DNA of 10,000 nucleotides from Zymomonas sp. (GCF_020216885.1 NZ_JAIWON010000090.1:1-10000); one strand, 5' to 3'; positions 1 through 6,616 are shown, counted from the stretch's first letter. Made by a program: numbers and translations. The notes: generated by a model not told the origin, from the letters alone.

Positions 1-267
1 AAAGGATATGATAGCGATAAGTTACGAGAAAAACTGCTTTTTCGAGGCATCCTTCCTGTTATTCCGCCTCGCTCTAATCGAAAAGAGTCGATTTTTTACA
101 ATGTACAGCACTACAAAAATCGTAATCGTATTGAGAGGATGTTCAATAGGTTGAAGCCGTTCAGACGTATCGCCACACGCTATGATAAAACCAGAAAATC
201 TTTCCTCGCCTTCCTTCATATCGCCGCTGTAAAATTATGGTTACCTTCCTTTGTCAACAGAACCTAG
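1..267 (+). CDS. IS5-family transposase, C-terminal part (runs in from left edge)
   Basis: Frame 1 is open from base 1 to a TAG at 265-267, giving 88 residues with no start in the window. It opens with KGYDSDKLR, the block that in IS5 transposases follows the second catalytic Asp. It then carries a complete Y-(2)-R-(3)-E-(6)-K signature: Y38, R41, E45 and K52 of the visible part. The third acidic residue of the DDE triad is therefore E45. The tail (FLAFLHIAAVKLWLP, then a short FVNRT end) is typical of the IS427/IS1031-type subgroup, where the transposase stop sits in or beside the right terminal repeat. Those transposases are often made from two overlapping frames; the first frame and left end lie outside the window. 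An antisense ORF over this stretch is a shadow. Whether the element is intact cannot be judged here. Confidence 0.85.
   Translation, partial: KGYDSDKLREKLLFRGILPVIPPRSNRKESIFYNVQHYKNRNRIERMFNRLKPFRRIATRYDKTRKSFLAFLHIAAVKLWLPSFVNRT
250..267 (+). mobile_element. Probable right end of the IS5-family element
   Basis: The element probably ends at the TGTCAACAGAACC block (252-264) or the CTAG that follows. IS427-type elements often have terminal repeats beginning with a similar GG-rich/CTGTTGACA sequence, and their transposase stop lies at the end. The left repeat is outside the window, so the boundary is inferred. It cannot extend far beyond 275, because msrA starts reading on the other strand at 276. 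Confidence 0.4.
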
Positions 268-275
268 CTGCTTGC

Positions 276-803
276 TTATTTTATTCTGTCTTGGTGATTT
301 TTTCGGAATTTAGCTATTTTGGGAGCAACAACAACCGCACAATAACGATTTTCTTGCCCCTTTTGATAAAAATAGTCCTGATGATAGCTCTCGGCAGGAT
401 AAAAAATACTGGCAGGCTCAATTTTGGTTACGATTGGCTTTTTGCTATGGGCTTGCGCTTTCACGATCGCATCTTGAGCAATCTGCTCCTGCTCTTTATC
501 AAGCGGGAAAATAGCGGAACGATATTGAATGCCGATATCATCCCCCTGCCTGTTCAGCTGTGTCGGGTCGTGAATATCAAAGAACAGATCAAGAATATCG
601 CTATAGCGGATATTTTCAGGGTCAAAGGTCAAACGGACTGCCTCGGCATGTCCGGTTTTGCCGCCACAAACCTGTTCATAGCTGGGATTGGGGGTATCCC
701 CTCCGATATAGCCACTTTCTACGGATATTATTCCAATAATATCTTTAAAAATGGCTTCAATGCACCAAAAACAACCACCGGCTAATATCGCTTGCTTTTC
801 CAT
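276..803 (-). CDS. msrA: Peptide-methionine (S)-S-oxide reductase MsrA
   Basis: MsrA reduces methionine-S-sulfoxide, free or in proteins, back to methionine using thioredoxin, so it repairs oxidised proteins in the cytoplasm. I place the start at ATG 803 (175 residues) because the protein then begins MEKQAILAGGCFWC, the normal MsrA N terminus. The frame is open to 902, but those 33 extra residues look like untranslated leader. C11 in the GGCFWC motif is the catalytic cysteine. The family blocks ESGYIGG, TGHAEAV and FYPAESYHQDYF are all present, and a Tyr-Cys near residue 155 supplies the usual resolving cysteine. Length is normal for a single-domain MsrA; there is no MsrB fusion. The ribosome binding site is weak. 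The stop faces the IS transposase stop 8 bp away, with no terminator between them. Confidence 0.95.
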   Translation of the reverse strand: MEKQAILAGGCFWCIEAIFKDIIGIISVESGYIGGDTPNPSYEQVCGGKTGHAEAVRLTFDPENIRYSDILDLFFDIHDPTQLNRQGDDIGIQYRSAIFPLDKEQEQIAQDAIVKAQAHSKKPIVTKIEPASIFYPAESYHQDYFYQKGQENRYCAVVVAPKIAKFRKNHQDRIK

Positions 804-1093
804 AAACAAGGAACGGGCAATATTTAAAAAAGTTTCTTTTCTATATCCGATTCTATCAATCTGATTCTTTAAAAATAGAAAAATCGGCGGATATGGAATC
901 AATAACGCTCAATAGCCTTCGTTTTTTGGTCTTCTGAAATTTGGAGTTTTCTTCAACAGAGAATCCTCTCTTCTCTACCACTAAAAAATTATGAATAGCA
1001 CGGCAAAAACAGGGCAAGTAATAGAAAGAGACGGCAAAAAACGCCTAAGATTAAGACAGATAGGTAATATCAAAAGTTACCCAAAACACATAA
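804..1093. other. Intergenic region upstream of msrA and downstream of eda
   Basis: This stretch of about 290 bp must hold the msrA promoter and leader on the minus strand. I could not pick a convincing -35/-10 pair. The part nearest msrA is very AT-rich. A small basic ORF (991-1110, +, 39 codons) overlaps the eda terminator and has no ribosome binding site, so I do not call it. Short self-complementary stretches are present (for example the GGC/GCC arms around 1033-1045) but are too small to interpret. Confidence 0.6.
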
Positions 1094-1127
1094 AAAAACG
1101 CCGCCTGTGAAAACAGACGGCGTTTTT
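1094..1127 (-). terminator. Intrinsic terminator of the mscS-like/eda unit
   Basis: A 15-position stem pairs 1094-1108 with 1113-1127 around a 4-base loop, with A and T tracts at the ends. The one imperfect pair (1104/1117) is C-A in a plus-strand RNA but G-U in a minus-strand RNA. The hairpin is thus fully paired only on the strand on which eda is transcribed. It lies about 20 bp beyond the eda stop. Confidence 0.9.
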
Positions 1128-1148
1128 AAGGCAATGGCTATTGCGCTA

Positions 1149-1775
1149 TTAGGCAACAGCGGCGCGCTTGAAAGCAGAAGCTTCTTTAGCGAGCGCCGTG
1201 ATTTTTGCGACATCAGGTTTGCCAGCCGGAACAACCCAGCTACCACCGACGCAAAGAATGGACGGGTTTTCAAGATATTTAGGCGCTGACGTCGGGGTGA
1301 TACCACCGGTCGGGCAGAAACGAACCTGACGGAAAACAGAAGCCATGGACTTCAGGGCAGGTAAACCACCGATATTTTCAGCTGGGAAGAATTTGAAGCG
1401 ATCAAGACCAAGGTCAAGACCAAGCATCACATCAGCCGCATTAGCAACACCCGGAAGCAAAGCCGCTTTCTGGGCAACAGCATGCTTACCAAGGTCAGCG
1501 GTCAGACCTGGGCTAACGAAAAATTCGCAACCAGCTTCCTGAGCTTGGTCGAGCATTTTTGCGTTCAGAACCGTACCAGCACCAACAACGGCACCCGGAA
1601 CTTCTTTCATGACCTTGATGGCTTCAAGAGCACAAGGGGTGCGAAGCGTTACTTCAAGAACGTTCAGACCACCAGCAACCAAAGCTTCTGCGATAGGTTT
1701 TGCATCAGCAATATCTTCAATGACGAGGACCGGCATAACCGGTGCCAAACGCATTACGGAATCGATATCACGCAT
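1149..1775 (-). CDS. eda: KDPG aldolase (2-keto-3-deoxy-6-phosphogluconate aldolase)
   Basis: Eda cleaves 2-keto-3-deoxy-6-phosphogluconate to pyruvate and glyceraldehyde 3-phosphate, the last dedicated step of the Entner-Doudoroff pathway. In Zymomonas this is the only route for glucose. The 208-residue protein starts at ATG 1775, preceded by AGGAG at 1782-1786; the frame continues upstream, but that start has no such support. The catalytic residues of class I KDPG aldolases are visible: E41 in LEVTLRT and the Schiff-base lysine K128 in RFKFFPAE. The GAGTV, SPG, PTGGI and GGSW blocks of the (beta/alpha)8 barrel are also present. The gene lies one base after the stop of the MscS-like gene, and its ribosome binding site is inside that gene, so translational coupling is likely. 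Because eda should be highly expressed, an additional promoter inside the upstream gene is plausible; I found only weak candidates. Confidence 0.97.
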   Translation of the reverse strand: MRDIDSVMRLAPVMPVLVIEDIADAKPIAEALVAGGLNVLEVTLRTPCALEAIKVMKEVPGAVVGAGTVLNAKMLDQAQEAGCEFFVSPGLTADLGKHAVAQKAALLPGVANAADVMLGLDLGLDRFKFFPAENIGGLPALKSMASVFRQVRFCPTGGITPTSAPKYLENPSILCVGGSWVVPAGKPDVAKITALAKEASAFKRAAVA

Positions 1776-1776
1776 C

Positions 1777-2919
1777 TTAGACTCCTGCTTTATTTCCCTT
1801 AGGGGTTCGTTGAATTGCATCTACCCCATCGACCAAAAAATCAAGTTTTTTACGCTGCGGCATCGTAAATCTTGTGTGCGCGATGGTCTCCGGCATGTTC
1901 TCGGCAATGAAACGCAGCATCTGTTCACGAATATCACAACACAGATCCCAAGAGGAAGGCGCATCCCTTGCCGTCGCCAATAAACGAAGCTCGATATATT
2001 CCGGTTTCATGTCACTGACTTGTAAAATATAGGAACGGCCATCCCATAAGGCATTGGAAGTAACCACTTTTTTCATATGTTCGCGCAATCTTTCGACATC
2101 CGCCAAAGGATCGACATATAAAAAAACCTTGCCGATAAGCTGCTCGGCTTCTCTCGTCCAATTCTCAAACGGCGCTTCCAAAAAACGCGCCAAGGGCACA
2201 ATAACGCGCCTCTCATCCCACAAACGGACAGTGACATAGGTTAATGTGATTTTTTCTATCCAACCCCAATCGCCCGTCTCAACAATAACCAGATCATCAA
2301 TACGGATAGGCTCGGTAAAGGCGACTTGAATACCGGCAATCAGATTTTTTAACATGGGTTGGGCGGCCGCACCGACGGCCAAACCAACCAATCCCGCCGA
2401 TGCCATCAAGGTGACCCCGATATTACGAACGGCCGGAATCGTCATCATCATAATACCAACCGTCACCATGATGATAAGAAAGGAACCGACTCGCATCATA
2501 ATCGACATACGGGTGCGTTGCCGCCTTGATGCCAATTTTCGGCTTTCATTGCCTTCGACTGACCGCCGACTTTTAATATCGACAATATCACTGATCGCAT
2601 GCAGCAAAGCCAAGGCCAGCCATCCAGCAATAGCCGGAACCGCAAAAGCCTCTATTCGGTTAAGCAAACTTTCGCCAATTTTCCCGAAAGGCAGAATTTG
2701 TTGAGATATATAAACGCCGATAAGACCGGATATCCACCGAAAGGGCGCTGTCAGTTTATCCAGCCATATTTTGGCAATCGGATTGTCTCTATTCTCAACA
2801 ATTTTACGAATAAGACGCAAAATGAAACGATAAAGAGCAAGGCTTGCAAAGATACAAAGACACAAAACCAGCATTGTCTGGACAGAAATCGGCAAGCTAC
2901 GGATAAGATAATCAGACAA
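1777..2919 (-). CDS. MscS-family small-conductance mechanosensitive channel
   Basis: This 380-residue inner-membrane protein has hydrophobic segments at roughly residues 12-37, 60-76, 88-110 and 140-162. After them comes the MscS pore helix (about 168-195), rich in Gly and Ala (MASAGLVGLAVGAAAQ). The beta-domain start PIRIDDLVIV and a soluble C-terminal domain follow. MscS-type channels open under membrane tension to release solutes after hypo-osmotic shock. The extra N-terminal helices make it longer than E. coli MscS (286 residues), as in several MscS-like subfamilies, so I give no symbol. The chosen start is TTG at 2919 with a weak GAGA about 10 bp upstream; there is no nearby in-frame ATG, and a later start (M16) would cut the first helix. 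The stop precedes the eda ATG by one base, so the two form one unit. Confidence 0.88.
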   Translation of the reverse strand: MSDYLIRSLPISVQTMLVLCLCIFASLALYRFILRLIRKIVENRDNPIAKIWLDKLTAPFRWISGLIGVYISQQILPFGKIGESLLNRIEAFAVPAIAGWLALALLHAISDIVDIKSRRSVEGNESRKLASRRQRTRMSIMMRVGSFLIIMVTVGIMMMTIPAVRNIGVTLMASAGLVGLAVGAAAQPMLKNLIAGIQVAFTEPIRIDDLVIVETGDWGWIEKITLTYVTVRLWDERRVIVPLARFLEAPFENWTREAEQLIGKVFLYVDPLADVERLREHMKKVVTSNALWDGRSYILQVSDMKPEYIELRLLATARDAPSSWDLCCDIREQMLRFIAENMPETIAHTRFTMPQRKKLDFLVDGVDAIQRTPKGNKAGV

Positions 2920-3212
2920 TAAAATTATCTCGCATAATCAATAGGTTAAACAAATTATTATCTATCTTGAAATAGAGACGGATCGTCGGTGATAGATTTT
3001 TAATAATTTTTATCAAGAAAATATTTCTTCAATTCACTGTAATAAAAATATTAAATAAACAGCATGGTGGTTTATTATTATTCTTAAATGGAATGGGCGA
3101 TATATAGCATATCTATAGAGGCTGATCTATATCTATTCTGCGAATGGAACATAAGTTATATTCTATAGTTTTATAGCAGAATATATCTGTAACGAAAGGA
3201 ATGCATTCGACC
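2920..3212. other. Divergent AT-rich promoter region
   Basis: This region of about 290 bp separates the MscS-like gene (-) from the LEA-like gene (+) and must hold both promoters. It is strongly AT-rich, with repeated CTATA/TATAG elements between 3095 and 3190, including a 5-bp hairpin CTATA-GTTT-TATAG at 3163-3176. No gene is visible. A candidate stress promoter for the rightward gene is listed separately; I could not choose one for the leftward gene. Confidence 0.6.
3146..3170 (+). promoter_or_regulatory. Possible EcfG-type (general stress response) promoter
   Basis: GGAAC at 3146-3150 is followed by a 16-base spacer and AGTT at 3167-3170. The alphaproteobacterial EcfG consensus is GGAAC-N16/17-CGTT, so the -35 is exact and the -10 matches three of four bases. 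Transcription would start near 3176, leaving a leader of about 36 bases before the LEA-like gene. In so AT-rich a region this could be chance. Confidence 0.4.
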
Positions 3213-3731
3213 ATGTCCAGCAACCGACTGACTAAACCTGTTCTTGGTTTTCTTCTGGGCGCAACGGCGGCCTTTGGTCTTTCTCCGGTTATTGCGGGTG
3301 CCGCTTATGCTGCCGAGCAGGGTGTTTTCCAAAAGGCTGGCAACAGCATTCAGAATACAGCCGATAATGCTGGAAAAGCTGTAAGTGATACGGCTGAAGA
3401 CGCTCATGATGGTGCCAAGAACGTAACGAATAAGGCTCGTCATTCTGCCAAAAGAAGCTGGAGCAAAACCAAATCCACGGCCAAGAAAACGACGGATAAG
3501 AGCGGTGATGCGCTCGATAAATCTTGGGATAAAACCAAAAGCAGCGCCGAAACCGCTACTGACAATGCCGGTCACACGATCGCAAGATCCGCTGACAAAG
3601 CAGGCGATGCTATCGAAAACACCACGGACAAAGCCGGCACCGGCATCAAAAAAGGGGCTAACACAGTCGGTAAAGCCTTCTCGGGTGCATGGAAAGATGT
3701 CACGGGTGGTAACAAGTCCAAGGGCAAATAA
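3213..3731 (+). CDS. Exported LEA-like protein with eleven tandem 11-residue repeats
   Basis: The start is set at ATG 3213 (172 residues). The AAGGA at 3196-3200 abuts the earlier in-frame ATG at 3201, which is too close, but lies 12 bases before 3213. Residues 1-33 form a Sec signal peptide with a cut site after AYA; there is no lipobox cysteine. Residues 39-159 are eleven back-to-back 11-residue units without gaps, such as ADKAGDAIENT, TDKAGTGIKKG and TDKSGDALDKS. The rough consensus is T/A/W-D-K-A/S-G-D-x-A/I-x-x-T/S. Trp opens a unit at residues 83, 105 and 160. The middle units are rich in Lys and Ser. Such 11-mers are typical of group 3 LEA proteins, which are unfolded when hydrated and helical on drying or at membranes. 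A periplasmic protective role is inferred; no enzyme motif is present. The gene stands alone. Confidence 0.8.
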   Translation: MSSNRLTKPVLGFLLGATAAFGLSPVIAGAAYAAEQGVFQKAGNSIQNTADNAGKAVSDTAEDAHDGAKNVTNKARHSAKRSWSKTKSTAKKTTDKSGDALDKSWDKTKSSAETATDNAGHTIARSADKAGDAIENTTDKAGTGIKKGANTVGKAFSGAWKDVTGGNKSKGK

Positions 3732-3753
3732 TCTACCTTTTTTTCAAAACAGC

Positions 3754-3788
3754 AAAAGCGCTTCCGATTTCAAATCGGGGGCGCTTTT
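3754..3788 (+). terminator. Intrinsic terminator of the LEA-like gene
   Basis: A 17-position stem pairs 3754-3770 with 3772-3788 (in practice with a slightly larger loop) and ends in a T run. Two T-G positions pair as U-G in the plus-strand RNA but would be A-C mismatches on the other strand, so it serves the rightward gene. It begins 22 bp after the stop. Confidence 0.92.
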
Positions 3789-3789
3789 T

Positions 3790-4124
3790 GATTTTATCCC
3801 CAAAAATACAGACCCAAAATACATAGCTGACATCAGTCCTTATTTTCACCTTTCAAATAACCGCTATTGTGCATCCTCTATCCTGCCTATTTTTTTAACA
3901 GACCGGATTTTTCAATCTGACGGGCAATCCAATTTTAGACCTGAAATAACCCAAAAAAGATTCAAAACATTTTAAAAAATTTAACATTTTATACTAAAAT
4001 AATTGATAATCTAAATTTTGTTTCAAAAAACAATAAAAAGCGATAAGACTAGTAACCCGTTAACTTCAAAAACGGATGTTTTTTACAATCGATGTAAGGC
4101 TTCCCTGATAGCAGGATTTTATTG
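3790..4124. other. AT-rich intergenic region and leader of the S10 peptidase gene
   Basis: This region of about 335 bp has no credible gene. Its right half is extremely AT-rich and contains the candidate promoter listed separately. A small hairpin (CCGTT 4057-4061 with AACGG 4071-4075) is followed three bases later by six T residues (4079-4084). It resembles a weak terminator inside the leader. Confidence 0.55.
3981..4010 (+). promoter_or_regulatory. Candidate housekeeping promoter for the S10 peptidase gene
   Basis: TTAACA at 3981-3986 and GATAAT at 4005-4010 are separated by 18 bases, close to TTGACA/TATAAT. It would give a leader of about 108 bases. The surrounding AT-richness makes chance matches likely. 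Confidence 0.35.
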
Positions 4125-5720
4125 ATGCGCTTTTCTCTTCTTGTGACGTCCTTATTACTTTCAGCCAGCACACTAGCGGCTCCGGCTATGGCCGATCATG
4201 GCCATAAAAAAGATTTCGATAAAAAAATCGAAAATAAAGAGCAAAATCCTGCCCCGACAGATGATATCCAGTCTAATTGGGCAAAACCGCCTGTTGCCGA
4301 ACAGGAAAAAACGACAGAACACAGCGTCTCACTTAATGGCAAAGAGCTGCATTACAAAGCAACCGCAGGCACTTTGACTATTCGGGATGATAACGGGAAA
4401 CCAACGGCCAGCGTTTTCTACACGGCTTACACGCTCGACACTAAAAATCCAGCGACCAAAAATCGTCCCGTCACTTTTTTCTATAATGGCGGGCCCGGCT
4501 CTTCCAGCTTATGGCTCCATGTTGGTTCATTTGCGCCGGTAAAGGTCAATACAACCGACCCTGTCACTATCCGCCCTGCCCCTTATAGTTTTGGGGTCAA
4601 TCCCGATACTATGCTCGATATATCAGATCTAGTCTTTATTGATGCGATTGGTGCAGGCTATTCTCGACCTTTGGGTGATACCAAAGGCGCGGCTTTTTGG
4701 GGCGTAGATCAGGATGCCCATGCCTTTGCCAAAACGATCGAACGTTATGTTAATAAAAATCAGCGTTGGAGCAGCCCGAAATATCTTTTCGGTGAAAGCT
4801 ATGGCACAACCCGCTCTGGCCAATTGGTCAATCTTTTACAAGATGACGGTATGCAGTTTAATGGGGTTGTCCTGCTTTCCTCTATTTTAAATTATGGTAT
4901 CCGTCAGGCGGGCTACGATCATATCTATAAAGCCTATTTACCAAGCTATGCAGCAACCGCATGGTATCATAACAAGTTATCCAATCGTCCAGCCGATCTG
5001 AAAACCTTTCTGGATCAGGTGCGCGCCTTTGCGGCTGGGGATTATGCCGCCGCATTGGAAAAAGGTGATTTGATTTCTGACGCAGAAAAAAACCGCGTTG
5101 CGCAACAGATGTCTATCTTTACGGGATTATCGCCCGAATTTATCAAATTGAATAATCTTCGGGTTGAATTAGGCAGCTTCAGAAAAGAATTATTGCGTGA
5201 TCGGCATTTGACCACAGGTCGCCTTGATGCCCGTTATACCGGTATTGATACCGAACCAGCAGGCGAAAGCCCCGAATATGATGCTTCCGGTTCGGCTGTT
5301 TCCGGCGCGTTTTACGCTTTATTCAGGGATTATCTCGGCCGTGACCTCGGTTATCAGAGCGATCTTGATTATCGTATCAGCATTTATGGACAGCCCGGCT
5401 TTAATTGGGATTGGAAACATAAGGCACCTAACGGTTATTTCCCACAGGAAATGCCCGATGTAGCGGTCGATCTGTCGGCAGCCATGCGCAAAAATCCGCA
5501 TCTGAAGATTTTGTCGCTCAATGGCTATTATGATATGGCAACGCCTTTTTTTGCGACAGAATATGATCTCTCCCATATGATGCTTGAACCAGCACAGCGG
5601 ACGAATATCAGCTATCGCTATTATCCGTCAGGTCACATGGTTTATTTAGACCCCGCTTCCTTGCATCAGATGAAAAAAGATGTTGCTGTTTTTTACGATC
5701 AGACAACCACCAAAGAATAA
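4125..5720 (+). CDS. Exported S10-family serine carboxypeptidase-like protein
   Basis: The start is ATG 4125, 8 bases after GCAGGA (4111-4116); a TTG directly before it is less likely. The 531-residue protein begins with a signal peptide (about 23 residues, cut after AMA), so it acts in the periplasm or outside. The S10 alpha/beta-hydrolase landmarks are all present: NGGPGSSS from N121 (oxyanion region), nucleophile S225 in GESYG, D470 in NGYYDMATP and H504 in PSGHMVY. S10 enzymes remove C-terminal amino acids from peptides, usually at acidic pH. Plant relatives act as acyltransferases, so the substrate here is unknown. The segment after the signal peptide (about residues 24-60) is polar, Lys/Glu-rich and His-containing and looks disordered. 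The gene is monocistronic, with its own terminator. Confidence 0.92.
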   Translation: MRFSLLVTSLLLSASTLAAPAMADHGHKKDFDKKIENKEQNPAPTDDIQSNWAKPPVAEQEKTTEHSVSLNGKELHYKATAGTLTIRDDNGKPTASVFYTAYTLDTKNPATKNRPVTFFYNGGPGSSSLWLHVGSFAPVKVNTTDPVTIRPAPYSFGVNPDTMLDISDLVFIDAIGAGYSRPLGDTKGAAFWGVDQDAHAFAKTIERYVNKNQRWSSPKYLFGESYGTTRSGQLVNLLQDDGMQFNGVVLLSSILNYGIRQAGYDHIYKAYLPSYAATAWYHNKLSNRPADLKTFLDQVRAFAAGDYAAALEKGDLISDAEKNRVAQQMSIFTGLSPEFIKLNNLRVELGSFRKELLRDRHLTTGRLDARYTGIDTEPAGESPEYDASGSAVSGAFYALFRDYLGRDLGYQSDLDYRISIYGQPGFNWDWKHKAPNGYFPQEMPDVAVDLSAAMRKNPHLKILSLNGYYDMATPFFATEYDLSHMMLEPAQRTNISYRYYPSGHMVYLDPASLHQMKKDVAVFYDQTTTKE

Positions 5721-5754
5721 TTCCACCTTATTTTAATGTGACAATCCAATCGCC

Positions 5755-5787
5755 AGCCCCTGACAGAAAATCTGTCAGGGGCTTTTT
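5755..5787 (+). terminator. Intrinsic terminator of the S10 peptidase gene
   Basis: A perfect 13-bp stem pairs AGCCCCTGACAGA (5755-5767) with 5771-5783 around an AAA loop, followed by a T run. It starts 34 bp after the stop codon. Confidence 0.95.
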
Positions 5788-6001
5788 AATGGCCGCATGA
5801 ATTATCATTCATCGAGGCCTTTAAACCCCGCTCCTTTAAAATATGACCTGACTTGGCGATTTTTGATCTCATTTTAGTAAAAATGGGGGGATGATTCCTA
5901 CAATGTCCATTCATTGACGGCTTCTCTTTTTATCGTCATTCAAAATTGTTTTTTTGTCGCTTTAAATAGATAAAAAGATGTAAAAAAATTTTTCTAAAAA
6001 T
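5788..6001. other. Intergenic region between the S10 terminator and the hsp20 promoter
   Basis: No gene is visible in this stretch, which becomes AT-rich to the right. Just after the terminator there is an imperfect inverted repeat: GGCC 5791-5794 with GGCC 5816-5819, and ATGAAT 5797-5802 with ATTCAT 5807-5812. It has no T tract, so it is not a second terminator. Confidence 0.5.
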
Positions 6002-6028
6002 CTTGAAATACCCCTTCCATATATTATC
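6002..6028 (+). promoter_or_regulatory. Probable hsp20 promoter (heat-shock sigma-like -35)
   Basis: CTTGAA at 6002-6007 matches the -35 of RpoH (sigma-32) promoters. The -10 is uncertain: the CCATATATTAT stretch (6017-6027) sits closer than the usual spacing, and no standard CCCCAT-type box is at the expected distance. Transcription starting at about 6030-6035 would place the leader exactly over the hairpins that begin at 6036. Confidence 0.45.
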
Positions 6029-6035
6029 TCAATCT

Positions 6036-6123
6036 CAACAAGCGATATCGCTATTCAGCATATAGCTTGTTGGTCTGGCGTTAAGCAGACATTAAAATTT
6101 AGTCGCTTTTTATAAGGATTAGA
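6036..6123 (+). promoter_or_regulatory. ROSE-like RNA thermometer in the hsp20 leader
   Basis: Three consecutive hairpins fill the leader. Hairpin 1 pairs 6036-6043 with 6065-6072 (8 bp) and continues inside with 4 bp and 3 bp, broken by one mismatch and one bulged C, to a 4-base loop. Hairpin 2 pairs GTCT 6073-6076 with AGAC 6087-6090. Hairpin 3 pairs 6098-6108 with 6114-6123 and buries the whole Shine-Dalgarno AAGGA (6114-6118). On its left arm is TCGCT (6103-6107), which fits the U(U/C)GCU box of ROSE elements: four bases pair with AGGA and the G (6105) bulges out. ROSE elements control small heat-shock genes by melting when warm. This is the same gene type, position and motif. Function is inferred by analogy. 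Confidence 0.72.
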
Positions 6124-6127
6124 GAAT

Positions 6128-6616
6128 ATGCGTGCTTTTGATCTTACTCCCTTCTTGCGTTCATCTGTCGGTTTTGAAAATATTAACCGTTTAGTTGATC
6201 TGGCGTCTCGTGGTGAAAGTGAAACTTTCCCCCCCTATAATATCGAAAAATTAGCCGAAAACCGTTATTGTATTTCTATGGCCGTTGCCGGTTTTTCCAA
6301 GGATGAACTTGATGTAACCGTGCAGGAAAACGTCCTTACGATTACAGGTCGCGCAACAGAAAGCGCGAATAAGGAAGGCCGTGAATATTTGCATCGTGGT
6401 ATCGCTAAACGCAGTTTTGAACGACGCTTCCAGTTAGCGGACACAATCAAAATTGTTGGTGCCGATTACCAAGACGGCCTGTTGAATATCGAACTGGATC
6501 GTGTGGTTCCAGAACAAAAGAAACCACGAAAAATTGAAATCGGCGGCACAAGCCATGAACAGCCCGCAATCAATAATAAGGCTGTCGATAACAAAATAAA
6601 GCAGCAAGCCGCCTGA
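6128..6616 (+). CDS. hsp20: Small heat-shock protein Hsp20 (IbpA-like, class A)
   Basis: The 162-residue protein is an ATP-independent holdase that binds unfolding proteins in the cytoplasm and hands them to DnaK/ClpB. The N terminus (MRAFDLTPF, then GFENINRLVDL) matches alphaproteobacterial IbpA-type proteins. The alpha-crystallin domain spans about residues 38-128, with YCISMAVAGFSKDELDV, the NVLTITGR strand and the A-x-x-x-G-L signature in ADYQDGLLNIEL. A C-terminal I-x-I motif (KIEIGG) for oligomer assembly follows, then a polar tail rich in Asn, Lys and Gln. The start at 6128 lies 9 bases after AAGGA, which the upstream hairpin hides. It has its own promoter and terminator, so expression is likely controlled by both heat-shock sigma factor and RNA melting. 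Confidence 0.95.
   Translation: MRAFDLTPFLRSSVGFENINRLVDLASRGESETFPPYNIEKLAENRYCISMAVAGFSKDELDVTVQENVLTITGRATESANKEGREYLHRGIAKRSFERRFQLADTIKIVGADYQDGLLNIELDRVVPEQKKPRKIEIGGTSHEQPAINNKAVDNKIKQQAA

Noticed and set aside
22..219. 65-codon ORF on the minus strand
   Set aside because: It is antisense to the IS5 transposase tail, which carries a full Y-R-E-K signature in the other direction.
237..785. 182-codon ORF on the plus strand
   Set aside because: It lies antisense to msrA, whose motifs are unmistakable, and its product resembles no family I know.
991..1110. 39-codon basic ORF on the plus strand
   Set aside because: No ribosome binding site; it runs into the eda terminator hairpin and looks like no known peptide.
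3171..3575. 134-codon minus-strand ORF and the 156-codon plus-strand ORF at 3505-3975
   Set aside because: Both overlap the repeat-coding LEA-like gene; their apparent pattern comes from the 33-base periodicity of that gene, and the second runs through its terminator.
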